From Zelonia costaricensis (Eukaryota > Euglenozoa > Kinetoplastea > Trypanosomatida > Trypanosomatidae), in assembly GCA_030849075.1 (NCBI GenBank), contig JASAOO010003562.1, forward strand, positions 120,238 to 184,237: DNA of 64,000 bases. Direction: 5' to 3'. Position numbers and translations under genes: made by a program. Of the stretch, positions 1-10,000 are shown piece after piece (within the stretch, counting starts at the first letter, position 1; every line of letters starts with the position of its first letter). Below the pieces are notes generated by a model that was not told the origin of the DNA, searched no databases, and saw only the letters and a program-made list of their open reading frames with translations.

Positions 1-912
1 TCGTCAGTGGCGGGGGCGGGTCGGGGGATTCCGAGTCGTGAATGGGGTGTTGTCGCCGCGGTGTGGTGGGCTCCTGGTCGGGGTGCCGTGGCGTTTTGGG
101 TTGCGGGGGTTGTGTCGTTGCCCCTTGCGTGCCGCGCGGCTTTTTTTGCCGGGGTTGGCGGGGGGCAGCGGTCCGGTGGCCCCCCCCCCGGGCGGCTGGC
201 CTCCAGGGCCAGGGGGCTGGGTCGCGCCAAGGAGGTGGCATCCCGGACCCGCGTTGGCCCACGCCGAGCCGGCCCCTGGGGGGGGGGGACGGCCGGGCAA
301 AGGGCCGGGCGCCGTGTTGGACCGCATGGGGTCTTCTCGCGGGGTTTGTGTGTGCTCCGTCGCCGTGCGTGGCGTTTCTTTTTCAAAGATGGGACAGCGG
401 GAGAAGTGCGCGTGGGGTTTCTGTTTGGGGGCGTGGCATCGCGGTGCGTTTTCTTGTGGAGCAGCGCAGCCGCCGAAACGTGACCGGGCAGACGGTCTCC
501 TTCTACGCCCAAGTGTGCCGCTTCCGCGTGCTCGTGTTCTTCTCTTGTTGCCTTGTTCACCCCTCTTCTGCAGCCGAGCTGTCGGGGGTGGGTGGGAAGC
601 CGTCGGTGGGCGAAGCAAAGGGAAGAAAAGAGCGAATATACACCTGCAAGCGATGGCAAAGAACGTTGCTGAAACAGAAAGAAGACGCGGGACAAGCGGC
701 AAGCCATTCCCGCGTCTCTACAGTGAGGCGTGGACGCTCGTTCGGCTGTGGCCCTGCGTGTCCCCTTGGGGGTTGGGGTTGGGGTAAGGGGGAGGGTTGG
801 GGGGGGGGGCGAACGTTGCCGAAGCAGGGCGTGCGGTTTAAATGGGGTGCCGGGGGGCAGGTGGGGCTGGCCCTGCCGCGCGGTGGTGTGGCGTGCTGGC
901 GGGTCGCACGGC
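1..912. other. Gene-free 3' flank of the O-methyltransferase gene
   Basis: This stretch lies downstream of the last minus-strand gene and probably holds its 3' UTR and the start of the next spacer. It is G-rich on the plus strand. Open frames exist on both strands, but their translations are low-complexity Gly/Arg/Pro-rich and match no family I know, so I call no gene. Confidence 0.6.
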
Positions 913-1668
913 TCACAACTTGCGGGCAAAGTACACGCCGTCGGCCAGCGACGTCATGACAGCGGCGACGCGCTTGTCGTTCTTGATCAGCTCATTGGCC
1001 TTGCCCAGGTTGGGAAGTCGCTCGTCGTTGCCGTGCTCGGCAAGGACGAGGCCGTGGAGGAGGGTGTTGTCCATCACGACAACGCCACCCTGCCGGAGCA
1101 GCTGCAGCGACAGCTCGTAGTACTCCGGGTACTGATCCTTGTTGGCGTCGATGAAGATCAAGTCGTAACTGCCCGCCTCGCCGCGGCCGATGAGGGCCTT
1201 CATGGACTCAAGGGCCGGGCCCTCAATGAAGTCGATCTTCTTCGACACGCCAGCCTTCTCCCACGCCTTGAAGCCGACCTCGGCAAACTCGCGCGAGACG
1301 TCGAGGCCGCGGATAATGCCGTCCTCGGGCAGCTGCAGCGCCATCGCCAGCGTCGTAACACCGCGGAAGACGCCCACCTCAATCACCCGCTTCGCCCCGA
1401 TGAGGCCGCACAGCCAGCCGAGGAACTGGTACTGGTCCGGGCACGCCATCATGCCCGGGCGAGAGAGCTGCTCGGCAGCGTCGCGCAGCTCGCGCTGCAC
1501 CTCCGTCTCACCAGTGTGCTCCAAGACGTACTTGAAGTACGACGGGTGAAGGGCGGCTGTGCACGGCGCCTCCCGCTTCAGCGACATCATTCCCCCCGGT
1601 CCCCCCTGCGGGGCCTTGCCCTGCATGTGCGGCGGCACCGGCATGGAGTGCGGCGGCGGAGCGCTCAT
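913..1668 (-). CDS. Class I metal-dependent O-methyltransferase (CCoAOMT/COMT-like)
   Basis: A 251-residue protein predicted to transfer a methyl group from S-adenosylmethionine to a hydroxyl of a small, probably catechol-like acceptor; the true substrate is unknown. Visible motifs are the SAM-binding loop VIEVGVFRG at residues 95-103, the acidic GLDVS strand at 121-125, FIDANKDQY around 172-180 and MDNTLLHG around 199-206. Asp174, Asp200 and Asn201 match the divalent-metal ligands of the caffeoyl-CoA O-methyltransferase family. The first 30 residues are Pro/Met/Gly-rich and probably disordered. The frame is open upstream to 1941, but I chose the ATG at 1666-1668 because a pyrimidine tract ending in CACCAG lies only about 10 nt upstream and the extension reads as UTR-like low complexity. 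It is the most downstream gene of the visible unit. Confidence 0.88.
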   Translation of the reverse strand: MSAPPPHSMPVPPHMQGKAPQGGPGGMMSLKREAPCTAALHPSYFKYVLEHTGETEVQRELRDAAEQLSRPGMMACPDQYQFLGWLCGLIGAKRVIEVGVFRGVTTLAMALQLPEDGIIRGLDVSREFAEVGFKAWEKAGVSKKIDFIEGPALESMKALIGRGEAGSYDLIFIDANKDQYPEYYELSLQLLRQGGVVVMDNTLLHGLVLAEHGNDERLPNLGKANELIKNDKRVAAVMTSLADGVYFARKL

Positions 1669-3429
1669 CGTGCGGTAGCTGGTGAGGTGGGAAAGAGAGT
1701 AGAGGGGAGTGGGGGCGAGGTGTCTGCGGTGGAGTTGTGATGCAGGTGCGATGCGCATTAACCCATCGACAGAGAAAAGGAAAAGGCAGAAAATGGAGCG
1801 TGTATGTATCTTGGGTACGCGTTGGCAAAGGGCAACTGCAGACGTGCGTGGTGTCGTTGGAGGTGGCGGCAGGTGGTGGAGCTGATGCAGTCGTGAAGGG
1901 AGACAACGTAGGCGTGGGTGCCGTTTCCGGCTGCTGCGCAAGCGGCCGACTCTCTGTCATCCACGGTGTGTGTCAGCGGCTCGGCGTGAGGAGGCATAGG
2001 CCCGCGTCTGGGCCGTTGGCGGATGGTATGGCATGTGTGGGTGCCGGCTGCCCTTCACAGGAAGCGGGGCAGCGGCGCCGCGCCACTGCACGCCTCCACC
2101 TGTGGCGATGTCGCGCGCTACCACCGTTTGCACTTGTGGGTCGTTTCCGCCTGTTCAGAAAGCGCTGCGGCTGTGTGCGCGTGTTTTGCGGCACTGGCCA
2201 AAAGGAGCTGCGGACGGGTGGCCGCGTGCTGCGGTACAGGCCCACCTCGCGTCCCGCCTGGCGCAGGCCGCGCACAAAGCCGCACCGTGGTGTGCACATA
2301 CTCGTGCCTCTAGGTCACGTTGAGCAACGCCCACGTACGTCTGTACGCACATACATGGCGGGACGGCGTCTGCGAGTGGCCGCGGTTGACTGAGACAACA
2401 CTACGCCAGACATGCCGAGAAAAGAGAAAAGAGCGAATGACACGCACACACACGCACACACACAGGAAAGAAGAAACGAGACAGAGTGTCGCGGCAAAGC
2501 TCAGCCACATGAAGAGACGGTGCTGCTGCCGAGGGAGGGGAGGGGAGGCAGCCCAAGTACTTCGTGGAAAAGATCTGGCGAAACGAACAGACATGGAGAG
2601 GTGCGGTGCAGGAGATGACACGGCGGCTCGAGGGGGGGCGAACGCGCCAGGAGCGGGTAGCTTCTGCGCGGCGCCGGTGGTGACGGTCCTCGGGGGCCGG
2701 GGGGGGGGGGCGGGGGCGGAGACTGGACAAAAGCGAACGAAACGGAAAAGGAGGAGAGGCTTCTACAAGTGTGCACGAAGAGACGCAGTCAATGACGACA
2801 CTCGGCATGCGCCTTCGCGCTACACACACACACACACACACACAAACGCATGTCGGCATCTACCAAGCACCCATGGGGTTGAGGACGGGGAGCCGGGACG
2901 GAGAAGCGCGGTGCACCTCGATTGGAAAAGGAAGACAACACATTCAAGGCGCGAAACAGAAGGAGGAAGACACCAACGCAACAGCGGCAGAACACACAAA
3001 AGGATCACGACAGAGGAACACAGAGGAAGAGAGAGAGGCGCGGGCGTGCCCCCCCCCTCCCACCTACCCCCCTCCCCTCCTCACTCCACCCGACACCCCC
3101 GCGCAGAAGCTGCGCACACAGAGGGGGGAGGGAAGAGGCGGAGGAGTCAGTGAACATCGGGCTTGGGGAGAGGAGAGGGTGGGTGGGTGCGACACAAGGA
3201 AGTGAAAGGAAGAGCACAAAGAAGACACGAAGGAAAAGAAAGAGAGAGGCGCGCGCGCAGCAGACGGACACGCGAAAGGAAGTTTCTGCAACGATGCCTG
3301 CTTAAAGGGGGTGGGGGCGGGGGTTGAGGGGTTGAGGGAGCTGTGGCTGCGAGGACAGCGGGGGTTGGCAAAGGTAGCCAGCCGGCTTCTCTCCACCTAT
3401 GCCTCTCTCCATCCGCAGCATGGCCGCGA
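1669..3429. other. Intergenic spacer, calpain to O-methyltransferase
   Basis: About 1.76 kb with no gene I can support. It should hold the calpain 3' UTR and the O-methyltransferase 5' UTR. It contains a CA microsatellite at about 2820-2844, G homopolymers near 2699-2710, and purine-rich plus-strand sequence at 2900-3280. Open frames here translate to repetitive Thr/His/Arg/Pro sequence. Confidence 0.6.
1679..1716 (-). promoter_or_regulatory. Candidate spliced-leader acceptor for the O-methyltransferase
   Basis: Read on the minus strand, a C/T tract of about 30 nt is followed by CACCAG, with the AG at 1680-1679. This fits a trans-splice acceptor about 10 nt before the chosen ATG. The call rests on pattern alone, and another AG farther upstream could be used. 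Confidence 0.4.
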
Positions 3430-5559
3430 TCAAATCACGAGCTCGAACTCGGCGTTGCGCTGCTTCTCGCCCTTGTGCAGGTTGTCGCCGCGGAAGGTGT
3501 GGAACACCTCATTGCCGTCCTTCCTCTGGTACACCGTGTTGAGGCTCGTCAGCGTGCCGACGTCGAACGTGGTGACGTTCTTGAAGACGGCGTTGTTCTT
3601 GTCGATACGCACAATGTTGATCACGACGTCGCTGCTCGACACCTCCGTCTGGCTCCGAATCGCGATCACGTACTTCTTCTTTTGGGTGTTGTTGCCCGTG
3701 TTGCTCCGCATGCGGCGCGGGATGATGAAGTACCTGTGGTCCTTGGTGAACTTGTAGTACAGAGAGACGGAGCGGGACTGCTGGAAGAGGTACTCGGTGC
3801 TCGGCTCCTCGGGGTTCTCGCTGGAGTTCGCAACAATCTTCTGCTGCGAGCCGTCCTTGTCGCCCTCCGAGACGCTCAGCATCATCGCGGCGTACTTGGA
3901 GTCCGTGTCGCTGCTCGCCAGCCCGCGGCGGTCCTTCTGGTGCAGCGAGACGTACGCGGAGAACTTGCTGGACTTGTTCACAATGATCTCGAGCGCCGTA
4001 TCGCACACGAGGTCCTCGAAGTTGCCGAACACGCGGTAGTCGTACCACGAGCGGAAGAAGTTGCCGCGGCGGAAGCACACCGAGCCGCTGTCGAAGAACT
4101 TGGACACGTCCTTCCACTCCATCCAAAAGATCCCGTCCGCCTTCTTCTCCGGCCGGCACGCGAGCTTGACGAGCGGGTAGCGGCTCCAGAGCGGGCTGTC
4201 GTCGCACCAGTCGCCGGTCCACTCCACCTGCGAGCCCCACGGGTTGCGGATCTTCAGCATGCACAGCTGGTGCAGCGAAAAGTACTTCACGTCCAGCACC
4301 GAGTACGCGTGCCCTGTCGCGAGGCCGACCTTGTCGAAGAGGGCCTCGGCCTGGTTGGCCGACAGCTGCTTGCCCGCCATGGTCAGCTTGCCGTCGCCAG
4401 GGGTGGCGATGCAGAGGAGGTAGTTCTTCTCGTTCCACCGGTGCATCGCGTCGAAGAGCTTCTCGCGCGCCTTGGAGTCGGACTGCGCCTTCTTCCACGT
4501 GTCCCCGAAGTCGTATGCCGGGAAGCCGGTGAGGTCTTCCAGCGCCTGCCACGGGTAGCCGGCGACGATCGCCTGGTAGGACCCGAACGCCTTGGCGTAC
4601 GCCTTCTCGAGGTACGAGACCCACATCTCGTTGGGGTGGTTGCGGTTCCGCGCGAAGACGGGCAGCAGCTGCACGCTGGGCAGGTAGGAGTCGATGATGA
4701 TTGTGCGCCACCAGCCGTTGATGTTAAGGTTGATGCGCCAGGCGCCGAGCTTCCGCTCCTGATTGCGCACGTAGCACCAGTGGTGGTTCTTGAAGATGCC
4801 CTCGATGGTGGCGTCGTACTCGGCCACCGTCGCGATGGCGCAGAGGTAGTAGCAGTCGCCCAGCTGGCCCTGGTCGATGTCGGTGGGCGAGATCCCGTCG
4901 AAGAGGCAGATCTTTGAGTGCCACTCCTTCGGCAGGAAGTCCTCCGGGCGGCGCCAGGCAACCGTCTGGGGGTTCTTGAGGCACGCGTCCGGGTCCGAGT
5001 CGATGCCGGGGCGGATCAGCGACTGCGAGATGGGCGGGAAGGAGGTGTCCACGTACATCTTCTCCTTCTTGCGCGCCGCCTTCAGCAGCTGGTTCTGGGT
5101 CTTGATATTCGAGTCACTCTCGCGCAGCTTGCGCATCTCGGTGAGGTCGGCGCTCACCTGCGCCGCGGCCCTCTCGCGCAGCAGCCGCCGCTCCGACTCC
5201 GTGAAGGCGACGCCGGAGTACTTGACGTTGAAGCCGTTCACCTTCTTCAAGGTCACCATCGGCTTCGTCTCGAGCGGGAAGACGGACACGGTGGCGGTGC
5301 ACGCGCCGCTCGCGCTGTTGTTATTCTTGCTGACGATGCTTGTGTCGCTCATGGCCACAATCTCTGAGCCCTCGCCGAACTCTGCGGTGACCGTCATTTG
5401 GTAGTCCTGCGTGTCGTTGTAGAAGTACCACGTGTCGCCCTTGACGATCTTGAAGAGGCGGCCGTCCTCAAAGCACGGGGTCGACTTGCCCGACACCACG
5501 GGACCGCCAAGCTTGTACTGCGGCTTGTCGCCGCCACAAATGCTGCAACCGCTGCCCAT
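3430..5559 (-). CDS. CAP5.5: Calpain-like cysteine peptidase, acylated CAP5.5 type (family C2)
   Basis: A 709-residue calpain-like protein. It begins MGSGCSICGG: Gly2 is a good N-myristoylation site and Cys5/Cys8 are possible palmitoylation sites, as in the cytoskeleton-associated CAP5.5 of trypanosomes. Residues about 15-120 resemble the kinetoplastid-specific N-terminal calpain domain, and 120-170 are charged and helical. The papain-like core follows, with QGQLGDCYYL (Cys236), ATGHAYSV (His417) and IRNPWG (Asn439), so the whole catalytic triad is present. Residues about 470-709 form the beta-rich C2-like calpain region. Many kinetoplastid calpain relatives have lost triad residues, so activity is plausible but unproven. 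The expected location is the subpellicular cytoskeleton or inner plasma membrane. The ATG at 5557-5559 is fixed by the acylation motif and by a splice-acceptor pattern 17 nt upstream. A different member of the CAP5.5-like calpain group is possible. Confidence 0.9.
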   Translation of the reverse strand: MGSGCSICGGDKPQYKLGGPVVSGKSTPCFEDGRLFKIVKGDTWYFYNDTQDYQMTVTAEFGEGSEIVAMSDTSIVSKNNNSASGACTATVSVFPLETKPMVTLKKVNGFNVKYSGVAFTESERRLLRERAAAQVSADLTEMRKLRESDSNIKTQNQLLKAARKKEKMYVDTSFPPISQSLIRPGIDSDPDACLKNPQTVAWRRPEDFLPKEWHSKICLFDGISPTDIDQGQLGDCYYLCAIATVAEYDATIEGIFKNHHWCYVRNQERKLGAWRINLNINGWWRTIIIDSYLPSVQLLPVFARNRNHPNEMWVSYLEKAYAKAFGSYQAIVAGYPWQALEDLTGFPAYDFGDTWKKAQSDSKAREKLFDAMHRWNEKNYLLCIATPGDGKLTMAGKQLSANQAEALFDKVGLATGHAYSVLDVKYFSLHQLCMLKIRNPWGSQVEWTGDWCDDSPLWSRYPLVKLACRPEKKADGIFWMEWKDVSKFFDSGSVCFRRGNFFRSWYDYRVFGNFEDLVCDTALEIIVNKSSKFSAYVSLHQKDRRGLASSDTDSKYAAMMLSVSEGDKDGSQQKIVANSSENPEEPSTEYLFQQSRSVSLYYKFTKDHRYFIIPRRMRSNTGNNTQKKKYVIAIRSQTEVSSSDVVINIVRIDKNNAVFKNVTTFDVGTLTSLNTVYQRKDGNEVFHTFRGDNLHKGEKQRNAEFELVI

Positions 5560-7000
5560 CTTGACGCACGTTCAGCTGTGGGTTGAGATGGGGGAGAGAG
5601 AGGGAAAGGAGCGATAGCCGACGGTGAGGTGGGGAGGTCAACGTTGGAGGCGGAGGCGGAGGGGGGGGGTTAAGCGATGCGGGTATAGCGTGTAGGTGCA
5701 AGGAAGCGAGAGGGCGAGATAGAGGGTGGGGCTGCAAGTGGGGGTAGGCGACGAGTCGTCACAGGTCGCGCATGCGGGAAAGGTAGAGAGAGGAGCAAAG
5801 GGTGTGGAAGCAAGAGGAGAAGGAGGAAGACCCTAGAGGACAGCTGCGTGCGTGCCGATCTGTGTTTGTGTGTTTGTGTGCGTCTCCGCGTCTGTGCAAG
5901 TGGGCAGGGGCAGCGAAGGCGGAGGAGAAAGAGTTCCAGGTGAGGGAGTGGGTCGGTGGGTGAGCGAGCGGGAGCGGAGGCAGACCTTGACGAGGCACAC
6001 AGTAGGCACGAAGGGGAGAGGGGATGGGGTGTGTGTCTGTAGAGAGAGAGAGAGAGACAGGCAGGTCGAGCAACGACAAAAAGAAAACCAGGAAGCGCGC
6101 GCGAGCGGGGGCGCCGTGTGGTATATACAAAGCAACCGGTTTAATTACGACGCAGACCCAATGTGCGCGTGTGCGTGTGTGCGTGCGAGATGGAGGAGTC
6201 GAAGGCTGGTGTGGGTAGCGGAGCGGACGGTTGTGGTTGGCTTGGTGAATGAGGCCGACTGAGGGCGCCGATCGTGGCGCTGCTGCCAGAGGGGGGGGGG
6301 CCCAACCAAAGGCAAGGAAAGGAAGTGGAAAAGAAAGGGAATGTGGGAGTGGGTGGGGAGCTACGAGCTACGACAAGGGCGGGGCTGGATCGTGGCGGAT
6401 ACTGTGCGAGGGTCAAGGGGGGGGGGCACGAGGAGCAGAGGCAAAGAGAGGGGTGAGGAATATCCAGGAGGGCGTGGAGCCCTGCACGGGGGGGGGGGGC
6501 GGTCGTGTGGTGGTGCTCGTCCGATGATGGTGAACAAAGGCCACGTTGGCGGTCAGCGCCGCGAACGAAATGGGGGACGGAGAGGGCACGGAGACCGAGA
6601 CGGAGGTGGAGGGGGGGGGGGGGAAGGGCGGGATAGTGCGAGGGCATGCGACGGGTGGATGGCGTCCGCGCAGCGCTGTGGGGCACCCGATGCGCCAGGG
6701 GAAGCAGTCAAAGGTGGGTTGGCCTAGTTGCCCGTCTCACTGGAAGGCGCCGTCGCGCTGCTCTTACGCGAGTTATCGTGTGAAGCGAGTTGTGATTCAC
6801 ATGCTCGCGCATGCAAGCAGTGTGGGCGACAAAGGGTACGAGGAAGGGGAGGGGGGTGCGCGGCGAGGCGAGGTCTTCGAGGGCTTGTAAGAAGCCCACT
6901 TGCACGACTGCCGCAGCGCCGACCCGCGTGCCGCGGAGCAAGCGAAGCAACGCAAATGTCATCAAGCAGCTCGGTCGACGAGGTCTCCCTCTCTTTCCCT
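5560..7000. other. Intergenic spacer, Rab3GAP to calpain
   Basis: About 1.44 kb without a supportable gene. It holds a GA/CT dinucleotide run at 6041-6057, several plus-strand G runs of 8-11 nt (near 6293, 6420, 6490 and 6611) and a short TG-rich patch near 6165-6185. It is probably the Rab3GAP 3' UTR plus the calpain 5' UTR. Confidence 0.6.
5576..5612 (-). promoter_or_regulatory. Candidate spliced-leader acceptor for the calpain gene
   Basis: The minus strand reads a roughly 30-nt C/T-rich tract followed by CACAG (AG at 5577-5576), leaving a 5' UTR of about 16 nt before the ATG. A second candidate is a (CT)8 tract at 6041-6060 followed by ACAG at 6040-6037, which would give a UTR near 480 nt. 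Confidence 0.45.
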
Positions 7001-10000
7001 CTAGAGGACCTCCTTGGAGAGGGCGAGGGCCATGCGCATCGAGTGTGACGGGTCCTGATGCACGACCATCTGCTGGAAGCACCCGCCGGTGTTGAGCGGG
7101 CGCTCGGCCATGCAGGTGAGGCGCACCATGCTCTCCTGCGGCTCCGGCGCCGTCATCCGGAGGAACGGCACCGCGAGCACCGCGGACCACGTCGCCATGG
7201 GCACTGTCACCACGCGCGTCTGCAGGCTCGTCGCGTTCTGCTGGTGCGACAGCGTGAGGGGGGAGCCCAGCGCGTGCACGACCGCCGCCGCCTCCGGGTC
7301 GGTGGAGAAGCCGATTAGGTACTGGAGCGCCACGGCCGTGCACACGCCGACCTCGATCTCGCCGAGCTGATGCAGCGCACTGGCAAAGAAGCTGCGCAGC
7401 ATCTCCGTCAGCATCGCCTCCGTGCCCGGTGGCTGGTGGGCCGACGGCGGCAGCGATGATGGCGAGCTCGCGAGGGCGCTGCCGAGTTCGGTGCTGCGGC
7501 TGCTGAGGAAGAGCGAGGATGCGGCCTCGACGTCTTTGGTGAGCGACGTGCATTTGTCACGGACGTACCGGTGCAGCGCGGGGATGCGCGGCGTGCCGGG
7601 GATGGTGTTGACCGCCGTCGCCGTTCCTCCGTCCGGCTGAGTCGGTGCGGCGGCTCCCATCGGGGAGTGCCATGCGATGCGGTGCGACGGCGCTGCCACG
7701 TCGCCGAGCACGAAGCGGTGGCACAGCAGACGGTGCAAGGCGTTGGCGACGCTGGCGTTACACACCTCGAGCAGCAACTCCGCGGCCGGCATCGCCTCCA
7801 TCCACGCCAGCACCTCCGCCGCCTGGGCCATGGGTTGGAAGAGGTGATCGACGATGTCGCGGTACGAGCGCGGTGTGGCGCGGCGCCACAGCGCCCACCA
7901 CACGTGCGTGGAGCCCTTCATGTGGCCGTCAGCATCCTCCTCAGCCAGTCCCTGCTCCTGCTGCTGCTGCTGCATCCGCTCGGAGAGGAAGTCGTTGTCG
8001 CTGCGCTGGCCCGACGGCGCTGGAGTTACGAAGTCGCGCGGGCTGTGCCAGCGCACAAAGTCCGGGAAGCGCACGACGCGACCCTCCTGCGCCTTGTTCA
8101 CGTACAGGAAGAGGCACATGTCGTTGTACAGCGCGTCGGTGTGCAGCCACGCCTCACTGGCGCCCTCGACCGCGGCGGCCCCGAGGGCGTTCAGCTCCAG
8201 CGCCCGCCGCAGCACCGCGTCCGTCGTCGTCGGCGGCTGCGGCAGCGGTGGGGGCGCGCAGAGCGGCTCTCCATTCGTGACGAGGCACAACCCAGCAGAG
8301 CCGCTCGCAGCCGGCACCGCGCCACTCTCCGGCTGCTCCGCCGAGTCAACGCGGTCCTGCGCGCGCCGCCGCCCGTGCAGCAGCTGGTCCACCGCGTAAC
8401 GCAGCAGCTGCATCTTCTGCGTCAGCAGCGGTCGGTCCATGTCGACCGGCGGGTCAGCGGCGGGCAGGGCGATGCTGTTGAGCAGACGCTGCCAGCTCGC
8501 CGCCTCCTGCAGCAGGCGACGCAGGACGTCGACGCAGCGCCGCCACAGCACCCGGACATCGGCGGGGTGCGGCACCTCGGCCGCGCAGACGTGCGCAAAG
8601 CGTGCAACAAGGGAGTCGGGAAAGTAGCTCGCGCGCAGGTCCTTCGCCTGCACCGCAGCGACGCGGTGTGCGCCGTACAGTGCCCCGGACGCGTCGCCGC
8701 TGCCGTCGCCGTCGGTGCCGGTGCTGCGCTGGTGGGCCGACCAGCGGTCCCACAGACTGCGCAGGTGCCGCGCCACCACCGCCGCCCCTCGCCTCTCCTC
8801 GCCGGGCGGGACACGTGCGCCGCCGTCGGCGGCCCCGGGTGAGCCGCCGCCTCGTGCGTCGGCGCTGTCTTCGTCGTCCTCGTCGTCGTGATCGGCTGCG
8901 CCCTGCGTGGACGGGGCGGCGAAGCGGCAGAGTAGCGCCTCCTGCAGCGCGACCGTGGCGCCGTCCCACTCCACGATGCACGCGGCCAGCTCGTGCAGCT
9001 CCGCCTCTGTGCGCCGACCATCTCGACCCTCGGCGTCCCTCTCGCCCTCTCTCCCGGCGTCGTCATGTTCGCTCTCCATTTCGGCATCCGCCCGGTCGGC
9101 GGGAGTCTCCAGCGTTGATGCTCGGCCGCTGCCGCTGCCGCTGCCGCCCCGCAGTCGGGCAGCGACGCCCATCGTCGCGGCATCGGCCCACCGACGACGT
9201 GGGCTACGCGCCGTGGACGACGGTACCGCGGCGACGGCGGTGAGGGAGTCGAGGTAGCCGCGCACGAGGCCGGTCTCGAGCCGCTCGCTGACGCCGTGCT
9301 CCATCTCGCGCTCCTCGCGCTGGATGGCTTGGGCGGTGATGCAGCACTTGCGCTGCGCCGCCGCCGCGGCAGCCGACGCAGTGCCGGCGGTGGCGTAGTG
9401 GAAGGGGTCGAGGTGACTGGCCCGCCCGGCCCCCTCGTGCGCCTCGACGTCCTGTAGCTGGTTCCACTGGAAGTGGAACCGCACGTGCTTCAGCGGCGGC
9501 GCGGCGGTGCCGAAGTCGTGCGTGAAGGGGCCGCAGAGGAGCCGCGTGTACTCGTTCTCGCGGCGCAGCACCGCGTCCCAGGTAAAGGACGCCCCGGCCT
9601 CTGCCACCGAGGACTCCGCTGCGCGCCTCTTCTCATCCCGGCCGTGGCCAGGGTCGGGGCTGCTACCGCCGTACGGGCAGAACTTCCACGGCACAGGCAG
9701 CACGTACGCCTTCCACAGGGAGACGCAGATGCCGTCGAAGTCGTCGCTGCGGATGCGGCTGTGCTGGCCGACGTGGAGGTGAAAGAGGTCGATGAAGTCG
9801 GAGAGGGTCCGGCACCGCTCCGGCGCCCGCCCAAACGCGTCGGCGATGAAGTTCGTGCTGAAGGCGCGGAGGTGCAGCAGCGTCCACTCCGCCGCGCTGA
9901 TCAGCGGCTGGGCGGTGCTCGCCACCGGTGGGAGCGGCGGCACCGCAGTGCTCGTGGGCAGCGGCGGCGCCATCCCAATGAACGTCTGCTTGTACGAGTC

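Noticed and set aside
3343..4917. Long plus-strand open frame opposite the calpain gene
   Set aside because: Shadow frame. The minus strand carries the calpain catalytic triad.
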